NCBI GenBank assembly: GCA_036013505.1
Contig: CP107851.1
Coordinates: 1,302,001 to 1,366,000 of the forward strand
From: Streptomyces sp. NBC_00510
GTDB taxonomy: Bacteria > Actinomycetota > Actinomycetes > Streptomycetales > Streptomycetaceae
Length of the DNA stretch: 64,000 nucleotides
Direction of reading: 5' to 3'
Both the position numbers and the translations under genes were made by a program. The notes under the pieces are model-generated. The model did not search any database. It saw only the letters and a program-made list of their open reading frames with translations, and was not told the DNA's origin. Below are positions 34,597 to 42,503 of this stretch, one piece after another (within the stretch, counting starts at the first letter, position 1; the number at the start of each line of letters is the position of its first letter).

Positions 34597-37500
34597 ATGC
34601 ACGACGACAGCAACCGCCCCGAGGCCGGCGGGGTTTCCCGTCGCAGCCTCCTCATCGCCACCGCCGTCGCGGGAACCGCGGCGGCCCTGGCCCCCGCACT
34701 GCCCGCTGCCGCCGCCGAGGCGCGGACCGGGACCGGGACGGCGGGCGCGGGCGGCGCGGCGGGCGCGTTCGCCGCGCCGGGGAGCGCGGTGCGGCCGAAG
34801 TTCCGCTGGTGGTGGCCGGACGGGCTGGTGGACCCCGAGGAGATCAGACGCGAGGTCGACCAGATCGCCGACGCCGGGTTCGGCGGCGCCGAGATCGCCG
34901 CCGTCCACCACAGCGTGAAGGACACCTCCGTCCTGGACACCGAGCACCACGGCTGGGGCAGCCCCGCCTGGGTCGCCGGCGTCCACGCGGCCCTGGACCA
35001 GGCCCGCCGACGGGGCGTCACCATCGACCTCACCATCGGCCCCAGCTGGCCCGCGGCCGTCCCCGGGATCACCCCCGACAGCGAGGCCGCGGTGCAGGAA
35101 CTGGCCCTCGGCGCCGTCACCGTGGCCGCCGGGACGGCCTACTCGGGCCCCGTGCCTGCCCCCTCCGCGGCCCCCGCGTCCGGGGTCACCCGGCAGCGGC
35201 TGCTGGGCCTGCTGGCCACCCGGATCGCCCCCGAGAACGCCACCCGCAAGGAGACCGGCCTGGACCGCGCGAGCGTCCAGGACCTCACCGCCCACGTCGC
35301 CGACGGCGCCGTGGCCTGGACCGCGCCCGGCGGGGGCGACTGGGTGCTCACCGCCTTCTGGCAGCGCGGCACCGGGCAGACCCCCGAGGGCGGTCCGCAC
35401 ACCTCGCCCACCGCGTACGTCGTGGACCACTTCAGCGCGGCCGGCACCGCCGCCGTCACCGGCTTCTGGGAGCGGAACCTGCTCACGAAGGAGATCCGGG
35501 GCCTCCTCAAGAGCGCCGGCGGCGTCCTGTTCGAGGACTCCCTGGAGATCGAGACCAAGGCGCTGCCCTGGACGCCCGGGCTGCCCGCCGCCTTCGAGAA
35601 GCGCAACGGCTACCCGCTGCTGCCCGTCCTGCCCGTCATCGCGATGAGCGGCGGCAACCAGGTCTACGCGTACGACGCCGTCGCGACCCGCCAGATACGG
35701 CACGACTTCTGGGACACCGTCAGCGACCTGTACAACACCCACCACCTCACGGCACTGCGCGGCTGGGCGCACTCCCTGGGCCTGGGGATGCGCGCGCAGC
35801 CGTACGGCCTGCAGACCGACGCCATCCGGTCCGCCGCGCTGCTGGACATCCCCGAGGGCGAGTCGCTGGGCTTCAAGAACCTCGACGACTACCGCTGCCT
35901 GGCCGGCGGCCGGGACATGGCGGGCCACACGGTGCTGTCCTGCGAGGCCGGCGCCTACACCGGCTCCGCGTACAGCACCACGTGGGAGAAGTTCCTGCGC
36001 ACCATGGGCGGCGCGTACGCGGCCGGCGTCAACCAGACCGTCGTGCACGGCTTCTCCTACGCCACGCTGCCCGGGGTGAAGTGGCCCGGCTACGCGGCCT
36101 TCACCCCGTACAACGGCACCGTCGGCTACGGCGAGTCCTGGGGCCCGCGGCACCCGACCTGGCGCCACGTCACCGACGTGTCCGGGTACCTGTCCCGGGT
36201 GCACCACGCCATGCAGCGCGGCACCTCCCGGATCGACGTCGCCGTCTTCCGGCAGACCGGCTACACCGCGACGGGGATCGGCGCCTCCTGGTTCACCTCG
36301 ACGGGCGTGCCGCTCGGCTGGACCCACCAGTTCCTCAGCGGGCCCCTGCTGGACCTGCCGTCGGCGAAGGTCCGCGACGGTCGGCTGGCCCCCGACGGCC
36401 CCGCCTACCGGGCGCTGTTCGTCGAGGGGGACTTCTTCTCCGGCTCGGCGGTCACCCTCACCCTCGCGGACGCGCGCCACCTGCTGCGCCTGACACGGGC
36501 CGGGCTGCCGGTCGTCCTGCTCGGCGACTGGACGACGGTCACGACGCCCGGTGTGGAGGACGACTCCGCCCTACAGCAACTCCGCGCTCTCGTCGCCGAG
36601 TTGCTGGCGCAGCCGCAGGTCCGGCAGGTCACCGACAAGACGGCGGTGGGCCAGGCCCTCGCGGACCTCGGTCTGGTGCCCGACGTGAGTTACGCCGTGC
36701 CCTCGACGCTGCTGACGATGCACCGCTTCGACGAGGGCGTCGACTGGTTCTACCTCGTCAACGGCAAGCACGCCGAGACCGTGAAGCCCCCCGTCGCGGC
36801 GATCGACCACGCCGTCACGGTGCGCCGCACCCGCTCGGGCGCGGTGCCGTACCTGCTGGACCCGTGGACGGGCGAGGCCCGGCCGCTGGCGCTGTACGCG
36901 CAGGACGGCGACCTGTTCACCTTCCGGGTGGCGCTGCAGCCGGCCGAGTCGATGGTCGTGGCCTTCGCGCCGCCGGGACGGTTCCCCGGCAAGCCCGGCC
37001 GTACCCACGCCGTCACCACGGACGCGGACGACGTGCGCTTCGACGACGGCCGGCTCGTCCTGCGCGCCCGCGCGGCCGGCACCTACACCACGGCGCTGTC
37101 GCGCGGGGGTTCGGTCGGCACCGTGGTCGGGGAGGTGCCCGCGCCCCGGGAGCTCACCTCCTGGACCCTGGACGCCGAGGACTGGCGTCCCGGCGCGGAC
37201 CCGGACCGCACCACCGTCGTCCGGCACCGGATCGCCCTCGATGCCCTGGCTCCGTGGAACGCCGTCCCGGAGCTCACGGACGCCGCCGGCATCGGCCGCT
37301 ACCGGGCCACCGTCGAACTCGACCGGTCCTGGAGCGGCGACCTCGGCGCGCTGCTCGACCTCGGCGAGGTCACCGACACCTTCCGGGTCAGCGTCAACGG
37401 GCGGCCGGCACCGGTCACCAGCCACGTCAACCCCGTGGTGGACCTCGGCGGGCTGCTCCGCCGCGGCAGCAACACGATCGAGGTCGAGGTGGCCACGCCG

Positions 37501-37623
37501 CTGCTCAACCGGCTGCGCGTCAGCGACCCCTCGGTGTACGGCGGTGCTGCCTCGCAGCGCACGGGGCTCGTCGGGCCGGTGCGGCTGATCCCGTACGCCC
37601 AGGCCGTGGTGGGCCGGGACTGA
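34597..37623 (+). CDS. Tat-exported glycoside hydrolase, GH106 type (alpha-L-rhamnosidase-like)
   Basis: 1008 residues. A Tat signal with twin arginines at 15-16 (SRRSLLIA) and a long Ala-rich stretch ends near residue 40. The catalytic region begins with FRWWWPDGLVDPEEIRREVD, typical of GH106, and continues with TIGPSWP, FEDSLEIETKALPWTPGLPA and VLSCEAGAYTGSAYSTTWEK, where acidic residues of the active site are expected. The C-terminal 250 residues are beta-sandwich domains (galactose-binding-like, SDPSVYGGA near the end). It would release L-rhamnose from pectic or plant glycosides outside the cell. A LacI-type operator precedes the gene; a candidate hairpin follows it. Confidence 0.82.
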   Translation: MHDDSNRPEAGGVSRRSLLIATAVAGTAAALAPALPAAAAEARTGTGTAGAGGAAGAFAAPGSAVRPKFRWWWPDGLVDPEEIRREVDQIADAGFGGAEIAAVHHSVKDTSVLDTEHHGWGSPAWVAGVHAALDQARRRGVTIDLTIGPSWPAAVPGITPDSEAAVQELALGAVTVAAGTAYSGPVPAPSAAPASGVTRQRLLGLLATRIAPENATRKETGLDRASVQDLTAHVADGAVAWTAPGGGDWVLTAFWQRGTGQTPEGGPHTSPTAYVVDHFSAAGTAAVTGFWERNLLTKEIRGLLKSAGGVLFEDSLEIETKALPWTPGLPAAFEKRNGYPLLPVLPVIAMSGGNQVYAYDAVATRQIRHDFWDTVSDLYNTHHLTALRGWAHSLGLGMRAQPYGLQTDAIRSAALLDIPEGESLGFKNLDDYRCLAGGRDMAGHTVLSCEAGAYTGSAYSTTWEKFLRTMGGAYAAGVNQTVVHGFSYATLPGVKWPGYAAFTPYNGTVGYGESWGPRHPTWRHVTDVSGYLSRVHHAMQRGTSRIDVAVFRQTGYTATGIGASWFTSTGVPLGWTHQFLSGPLLDLPSAKVRDGRLAPDGPAYRALFVEGDFFSGSAVTLTLADARHLLRLTRAGLPVVLLGDWTTVTTPGVEDDSALQQLRALVAELLAQPQVRQVTDKTAVGQALADLGLVPDVSYAVPSTLLTMHRFDEGVDWFYLVNGKHAETVKPPVAAIDHAVTVRRTRSGAVPYLLDPWTGEARPLALYAQDGDLFTFRVALQPAESMVVAFAPPGRFPGKPGRTHAVTTDADDVRFDDGRLVLRARAAGTYTTALSRGGSVGTVVGEVPAPRELTSWTLDAEDWRPGADPDRTTVVRHRIALDALAPWNAVPELTDAAGIGRYRATVELDRSWSGDLGALLDLGEVTDTFRVSVNGRPAPVTSHVNPVVDLGGLLRRGSNTIEVEVATPLLNRLRVSDPSVYGGAASQRTGLVGPVRLIPYAQAVVGRD

Positions 37624-37627
37624 CGGT

Positions 37628-37682
37628 CCCGGGTCCCCGGGGTTCCCTGACGGCCGCCGCACGACCGGCGGGGGACCCCGGG
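37628..37682 (+). terminator. Candidate terminator after the GH106 gene
   Basis: CCCGGGTCCCC (37628-37638) pairs with GGGGACCCCGGG (37671-37682) with one bulge; a second small stem can form in the 32-base loop. Confidence 0.4.
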
Positions 37683-37715
37683 CACCTGGTTCAATGGCCG
37701 CGGAGGTGAGGGACC

Positions 37716-38360
37716 ATGGTGTCCATGGACCGGCTGCTCGCGTTCGCGGCGATGTCCCTGCTCGTCATCGTCATCCCCGGGCCCAGCGTGCTCTTCGTCA
37801 TCGGCCGCGCCCTGGCGCACGGCCGCCGCACCGCCCTCGCGTCGGTGCTGGGCAACTTCATCGGCTCGTACCTGCTGGTGGTGGCCGTGGCGTTCGGCCT
37901 GGGCTCGCTGATCGAGCGGTCCCTGACGCTCTACCTGGTGGTGAAACTGGCCGGCGCCGCCTACCTCGTCCTCCTCGGCGTGAAGGCGTTCCGGCACCGC
38001 CGGGAGCTCACGGTCGGCGCGATGGACGGCCCTGACCGGCCCGTCCGCGGCGACCTGCGGACCGTCGCGGACGGCCTCGCGGTCGGGGTCACCAACCCCA
38101 AGGGCATCGTCTTCTTCGCCGCCGTGCTCCCCCAGTTCGTGGACCACTCCGCCGGGTCACTGCCCGCGCAGATGCTGCTCCTCGGCCTCGTCCCCATCGG
38201 CATCGGCCTCGTCAGCGACACCCTGTGGGGCCTGACCGCCTCCGCCGCCCGCGTCTGGCTGGGCCGCTCCGACCGCCGCCTGTCCGCGATCGGCGGCGCC
38301 GGCGGGCTGGCGATGATCGGCCTCGGCGTGACGGTGGCCACGACCGGCCGCGCGGACTGA
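37716..38360 (+). CDS. LysE family translocator (amino acid exporter type)
   Basis: 214 residues, five to six membrane segments. The N-terminal signature of the LysE/RhtB family is visible as LLVIVIPGPSVLFVIGRAL, followed by GRRTALASVLGNFIGSYLL; VTNPKGIVFFAAVLPQFVD in the middle is equally diagnostic. It exports amino acids or small derivatives; the substrate is unknown. Start ATG 37716 has GGAGGTGAGG upstream. A second ATG three codons later would also work. Stands alone between the GH106 and VOC genes. Confidence 0.92.
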   Translation: MVSMDRLLAFAAMSLLVIVIPGPSVLFVIGRALAHGRRTALASVLGNFIGSYLLVVAVAFGLGSLIERSLTLYLVVKLAGAAYLVLLGVKAFRHRRELTVGAMDGPDRPVRGDLRTVADGLAVGVTNPKGIVFFAAVLPQFVDHSAGSLPAQMLLLGLVPIGIGLVSDTLWGLTASAARVWLGRSDRRLSAIGGAGGLAMIGLGVTVATTGRAD

Positions 38361-38462
38361 CGGGATCATACGGGGGAACAGGGCGGAGCGGGGACACGCG
38401 GTCCGGCACCTCCGGCATAACCGCGTTGCCCCGGTCCGGCGCCGTGGACCAGAATCCGCCCC

Positions 38463-38840
38463 ATGACCTCCGCAATGCGCCACATCACGATCGACTGCGC
38501 CGACGCCCACCGTCTGGCGAGCTTCTGGTCCCTCGTCCTGGACCGCCCGCTGCACGAGGACGACAAGCCCGGTGACGAGGAGGCCCTGATCGAGGTCGCC
38601 GGCGGCCCCGGCATCCTCTTCGTGACCGTTCCGGACCACAAGACCGTCAAGAACCGCGTGCACCTGGACGTCCAGCCGCAGGACCGCACCCGGGACGAGG
38701 AGGTCGAGCGCCTCCTCCTGCTCGGCGCGACGCAGGTCGACGACCGCCGCCGCCCCGACGGCACGGGCTGGGTGGTGCTCGCCGACCCGGAGGGCAACGA
38801 GTTCTGCGTGGAGCGCAGCGCGGCGGAACGCGCGGGCTGA
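38463..38840 (+). CDS. VOC family protein (glyoxalase/bleomycin-resistance fold)
   Basis: 125 residues, one pair of beta-alpha-beta-beta-beta units. MRHITIDCADAHRLASFWSL at the N-terminus and KNRVHLDVQPQDR in the middle hold the usual first His and His/Asp positions; the end is WVVLADPEGNEFCVERS with the terminal Glu. These are the metal-ligand sites in the fold. Actinomycetes carry many such copies with unknown substrates. It converges on the phosphotransferase gene. Confidence 0.9.
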   Translation: MTSAMRHITIDCADAHRLASFWSLVLDRPLHEDDKPGDEEALIEVAGGPGILFVTVPDHKTVKNRVHLDVQPQDRTRDEEVERLLLLGATQVDDRRRPDGTGWVVLADPEGNEFCVERSAAERAG

Positions 38841-38925
38841 GCCGGCCGGCGTTTCGGCCGTCTCGCCGCCCGTCTGCGCACCGGGGGCGCAGCAGGCCCG
38901 GCGCCGAGCGCGGGCAGGAACACGC

Positions 38926-39858
38926 TCACCCCGTCGCGCCCGCGGCCGCCCGCGCGAAGTGGTCGTGGTCGTCGAGCACTTCGGTGATGACGCGCCGGTT
39001 GACCTCGGCGCGGGCCGGGTCGGTGGTGAGGGTGTCGGCGAGCACGAGCAGTGACTTCCACAGGGCCCAGCCGCGGGCGCGGGCCCAGGTGGCGGGGTCC
39101 TGGCGGACCGTGCGGCGGAACGCCTCGCGGCCGGCGCCGGAGAACATGGTCCAGGCGATGACCAGGTCGCAGGCGGGGTCGCCGACACCGGACGTGCCGA
39201 AGTCGATGACGGCGGCGAGTTCGCCACCGCGGACGAGGAGGTTGCCGGAGGCGATGTCGCCGTGGAACCAGACGGGTCGGCCGTGCCACTCGGCGGCGAG
39301 GGCGGCGTCCCAGACGGCGCGGGCGCGGGCGGTGTCGACGTGGCCGTCGAGGAGGGCCAGGCAGCGGCGGGTTTCCTCGTCGTAGTGGGCGGGCGACGCG
39401 CCCCGGTACCAGCTGTGGCGGCCGGCGGACGGGCCTCCGGTGGGGTCGCAGCCCTGGAGGGCGAGGAGGAACTCGCCGAGGTCCACGGCGAACCGGGTGA
39501 GGTCGGCGATGCGTTCGGGGGCCGCGGTCTCGCCGGGCAGCCAGCCGCGTACGGACCAGGGGAAGGGGTAGCCCTGGCCCGGGGCGCCCATGCCGAGGAC
39601 GGACGGGACGGCGACGGGGAGCGAGGGCGCGAGCCGGGGCAGCCACTCGTTCTCCTTGGCCACCGCGGGGACGTAGCCTTCGGCGGTGGGCAGACGGACC
39701 GTCATGGCGTGCCCGAGGCGGTAGGTGCGGTTGTCCCAGCCGTCGGCCTCCACCGGGGTGACGGGCAGGTGGCCCCACTGCGGGAACTGCGCCGCGAGGA
39801 GGCGCTTGACCAGTGGCGCGTCGATTCCGGCGCGGCCGTCGGGCGGGGTCGTGATCAT
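38926..39858 (-). CDS. Aminoglycoside phosphotransferase family protein
   Basis: 310 residues, APH/choline-kinase fold. The N-lobe has GWDNRTYRLG, and the catalytic loop is WFHGDIASGNLLVRGGELAA with the base Asp in HGDIASGN; VIDFGTSGVGDPACDL supplies the metal-binding Asp. The start ATG 39858 follows an in-frame longer reading without ribosome site. Such chromosomal members may phosphorylate antibiotics or small metabolites; resistance cannot be predicted. It lies downstream of the second M4 gene and its terminator. Confidence 0.9.
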   Translation of the reverse strand: MITTPPDGRAGIDAPLVKRLLAAQFPQWGHLPVTPVEADGWDNRTYRLGHAMTVRLPTAEGYVPAVAKENEWLPRLAPSLPVAVPSVLGMGAPGQGYPFPWSVRGWLPGETAAPERIADLTRFAVDLGEFLLALQGCDPTGGPSAGRHSWYRGASPAHYDEETRRCLALLDGHVDTARARAVWDAALAAEWHGRPVWFHGDIASGNLLVRGGELAAVIDFGTSGVGDPACDLVIAWTMFSGAGREAFRRTVRQDPATWARARGWALWKSLLVLADTLTTDPARAEVNRRVITEVLDDHDHFARAAAGATG

Positions 39859-39916
39859 CCCGCGATGATCACCCGTCGTGTCGGCCCGCGGCAACGGGTT
39901 ATCGGGGACGTGGGGC

Positions 39917-39954
39917 GCCGGCGGGCCGGGAGGGGGGTGGCCCGGCCCGCCGGC
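39917..39954 (-). terminator. Terminator of the second M4 peptidase gene
   Basis: A perfect 14-base stem (39917-39930 with 39941-39954) with a 10-base loop lies 18 bases after the M4 stop codon in the leftward direction. Confidence 0.65.
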
Positions 39955-39972
39955 GGAGCGGAGTGTGGTCCG

Positions 39973-42240
39973 CTACGGGGTGATGGTCCAGTTCTCGATG
40001 TAGCCGGTGTCGAGCGCGACGGCGTCGCGGACGCGGAGCTTCCAGGTGCCGTCGATCGTCTCGGCGGAGACGTCGACCGTGAAGGTCTGGTCGACGTTGT
40101 CGGCGGACCCGCCGGTCTGGTTGAGCAGCGGGTACTTGCTGCCGCTGGGCCCGACCAGGTCGACGACGAGGTCGCCGCGCCAGGTGTGGACGATCTTCAC
40201 GTGGACCTGGGTGACGGCGGAGGCGAGGCCGCCGCGGCCCGTCACGGTGATCGGCGACTCGACGGCGGCCCCGGCGTCGGGGATGTCGACGCGGGTGCTG
40301 TTGCCGTAGACGTGGGCGACCGTCCAGGTGAACCCGGTGGAGGCGGTGTCGCCGGCGCTGTCGGTGACGGTGACCGTGACCTCGTGGGTGCCCGTGGAGT
40401 CCGGGGTGCCGGAGATCAGACCGGTGTCCCGGTCGATGCCCACCCCGTCGGGCAGCCCGGTGGCCTGGTACTCCAGGGTGGCGCCGGCGTTGCTGGTGGT
40501 CGCCTCGATCTGCAGGGAGACCGTCTGGCCGACGCCGCTGATCTGGTCGCCGGGCGGGATCAGGTCGATGCCGTCGACGATGCGGCGGCCGACGTTGATG
40601 GCCGCCCAGGTGTTGGCGACGGTGATGTACGTCGGGCTGTAGGCGCCGAAGAGGTCGGCCGCGGCCTGGAGGGTGGCGGTGCGGGCTCCGGCGTAGTCGG
40701 TGGTGGAGGTCATGTACGTGGTCAGTGCCCGGTACCAGATCGCGGCGGCGTTGGCGGCGCCGATGCCGGGGACCGGGACGCCGTCGTAGGTCGGGCTGTC
40801 GTAGTCCACGCCGCCCACGGTCTTCGGGCCGCTGCCCTCGGCGAGCAGGTAGAAGAAGTGGTTGGCCGGGCCCGACGAGTAGTGGACGTCGACGCCGCCG
40901 AGCGAGGACGACCAGTAGTCGTGCGAGTCGCCGTCCTTGGAGGGCTTGTCCATGTAGCGCAGCGGGGTGCCGTCGCCGTTGATGTCGATCTCTTCGCCGA
41001 TGAGGTAGTCGGGGGTGTCGGCGGCGAGGTCCGCGTGGAACTCGACCATGGTGCCGAAGATGTCGGAGGTGGCCTCGTTCAGACCGCCGGACTCACCGCT
41101 GTAGTCGAGGTCGGCGGTGGCGCTGGTGACGCCGTGGCTCATCTCGTGCCCGGCCACGTCGATGGCGGTGAGGGGGTGGGTGTTCCCCGAGCCGTCGCCG
41201 TAGGTCATGCAGCGGCAGGTGTCGCTCCAGTAGGCGTTGACGTAGTTGCTGCCGTAGTGGGTGCGGCTGTAGCGCCCGTCACCGTCGTTGTAGATGCCGT
41301 GCCGGCCGAAGGTGTCCTGGTAGTAGTCCCAGGTGGCGCCGGCGCCGAAGTGCGCGTCCACGCCCGCGGACTGGCGGTTGGCGACGGTGCCGTCGCCCCA
41401 GACGTCGTCGGCGTCGGTGAAGAGGGTGCCGGTGCCGGAGGTCGTCGTGTTGTTCAGGTCGGTGGTGTAGTGGCCGCCTCGGGTGCCGTCGCGGAGCTCG
41501 TAGGCACCGCCGGCCTCGGTGGTGCCGAGGGGGACGGTGCCAACGAAGGCGCCGGTGCCGGTGCCGGTCTTGACGCCTTCGGAGCGGGAGAGCTCCTTGC
41601 CCGTGCGGGCGTCGGTGACGACGTGCAGTTCGCTGGGGGTGCCGTCGGCCTGGGTGGCGGTGACGACGGTCTCCCAGGCCAGTGCCGGCCTGCCGGTCGC
41701 GGCCCAGACGACGAGCCGCGGTTCCCCGGCCGCGCGGGGCTCTCCGGTCCGGGGCGCGGCGGCGAGGGCCTTCTTCCCGGCGGTGGCCGCAGCGACCTCG
41801 GGCCGTGTGCCGGGCACGGACAGCGTCGCGTCGGTGGCGCGGTCCTGGGTCAGCCGGTTGCCGTCGCGGTGGACGACGAGGTCGCCGCCGAGCACGGGGA
41901 GTCCGGCGTAGGTGCGTTCGTACCGTGTGTGCACGGTGCCGTCGGCGTCCTTGACGACGTCCTTGACGACGAGTCTTTCCTGCTGCCCGAGGCGCAGCGC
42001 CTTGGCGGTCGCGGGCGCCGCGGAGCCGGCCTCGCGGATCAGCGAGGCGCGGGCGGACGGGGACAGGCGCGCGGGGAACGCGCCGGTGTGGGGGGATGCG
42101 ACGATCGTCGTGCTGCCCCGTCCCTGGCCGGTGGCGAGCGCCGGGCCTGAGGGAAGGGCCGCGCCGAGCAGTGCGGCGGCGGCGGTCAGGGCGACGGCGG
42201 TCGCCCTGGCGTGACGGGGCAGGGTGCGTAAGTGGGACAA
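39973..42240 (-). CDS. Secreted M4 metallopeptidase with TTG start and a TTA codon
   Basis: 755 residues, paralogue of the peptidase at 27673-30036. A basic n-region and Ala-rich core (RATAVALTAAAALLGAALPS) form the signal peptide. The propeptide has VHTRYERTYAGLPVLGGDLV, identical in part to the paralogue. The zinc site is HEMSH at 365-369 with Glu389 in GGLNEATSD; HYSSGPANHFFYLLAEGS follows. C-terminal He_PIG (RDTGLISGTPDSTGTH) and P domains end in LDTGYIENWTITP. The start is TTG with GGAGGAG six bases upstream; no other start keeps the whole signal. Codon 4 is TTA (42229-42231), the only one noticed in the window, so translation should depend on the bldA tRNA if this is a Streptomyces. The promoter element is shared with the paralogue. 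Confidence 0.94.
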   Translation of the reverse strand: MSHLRTLPRHARATAVALTAAAALLGAALPSGPALATGQGRGSTTIVASPHTGAFPARLSPSARASLIREAGSAAPATAKALRLGQQERLVVKDVVKDADGTVHTRYERTYAGLPVLGGDLVVHRDGNRLTQDRATDATLSVPGTRPEVAAATAGKKALAAAPRTGEPRAAGEPRLVVWAATGRPALAWETVVTATQADGTPSELHVVTDARTGKELSRSEGVKTGTGTGAFVGTVPLGTTEAGGAYELRDGTRGGHYTTDLNNTTTSGTGTLFTDADDVWGDGTVANRQSAGVDAHFGAGATWDYYQDTFGRHGIYNDGDGRYSRTHYGSNYVNAYWSDTCRCMTYGDGSGNTHPLTAIDVAGHEMSHGVTSATADLDYSGESGGLNEATSDIFGTMVEFHADLAADTPDYLIGEEIDINGDGTPLRYMDKPSKDGDSHDYWSSSLGGVDVHYSSGPANHFFYLLAEGSGPKTVGGVDYDSPTYDGVPVPGIGAANAAAIWYRALTTYMTSTTDYAGARTATLQAAADLFGAYSPTYITVANTWAAINVGRRIVDGIDLIPPGDQISGVGQTVSLQIEATTSNAGATLEYQATGLPDGVGIDRDTGLISGTPDSTGTHEVTVTVTDSAGDTASTGFTWTVAHVYGNSTRVDIPDAGAAVESPITVTGRGGLASAVTQVHVKIVHTWRGDLVVDLVGPSGSKYPLLNQTGGSADNVDQTFTVDVSAETIDGTWKLRVRDAVALDTGYIENWTITP

Positions 42241-42373
42241 GGAGTTCTCCTCCTGCGGCGGTCGGCTGACGGTGGCCGTGCGGACCCGCCGGCGGGGTGG
42301 GCCGGGCGGGGCGGAGCTCGCAGTGCGGGATGACGCCGTCCGTGTGCGGGTGCGGACACAGCGTGACATCGGG

Positions 42374-42389
42374 ATGACATTATTGTCAT
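42374..42389. promoter_or_regulatory. Inverted repeat in the second M4 promoter
   Basis: ATGACA-TTAT-TGTCAT has perfect 6-base arms and overlaps the ATGACA block of the shared element. An AdpA-like TGGCGCCAAC (42389-42398, one mismatch from the published TGGCSNGWWY pattern) adjoins it. Confidence 0.4.
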
Positions 42390-42413
42390 GGCGCCAACAA
42401 ATCTTGTCCGAAA
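42384..42413 (-). promoter_or_regulatory. Promoter-like element shared with the first M4 gene
   Basis: Minus strand TTTCGGACAA, 14 bases, ATGACA, exactly as at 30172-30201. As a promoter, CGGACA and GACAAT are spaced by 17 bases. It stands 143 bases before the TTG start. The intervening 14 bases differ from the other copy, which argues for conserved function rather than recent duplication. Confidence 0.5.
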
Positions 42414-42503
42414 TCGATCAGCGTTCCGCCCGCTCCCCGGACAGCGGCGGGCGGGCCCGGCGGCAGGCCCGCCGGCGCCGGCCCGCCGCGGACGGGGCGT
42501 CCC

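Noticed and set aside
34519..36480. A 653-codon minus-strand frame within the GH106 gene
   Set aside because: Antisense, low complexity; the plus strand has a Tat signal and a GH106 opening motif.
32891..37623. Natural product cluster around the glycosyltransferase
   Set aside because: No polyketide, peptide synthetase, terpene or deoxysugar genes lie nearby; the neighbours are a GH106 enzyme and unrelated genes.
39262..42150. A 962-codon plus-strand frame opposite the second M4 gene
   Set aside because: Shadow of a gene with an intact HEMSH zinc site.
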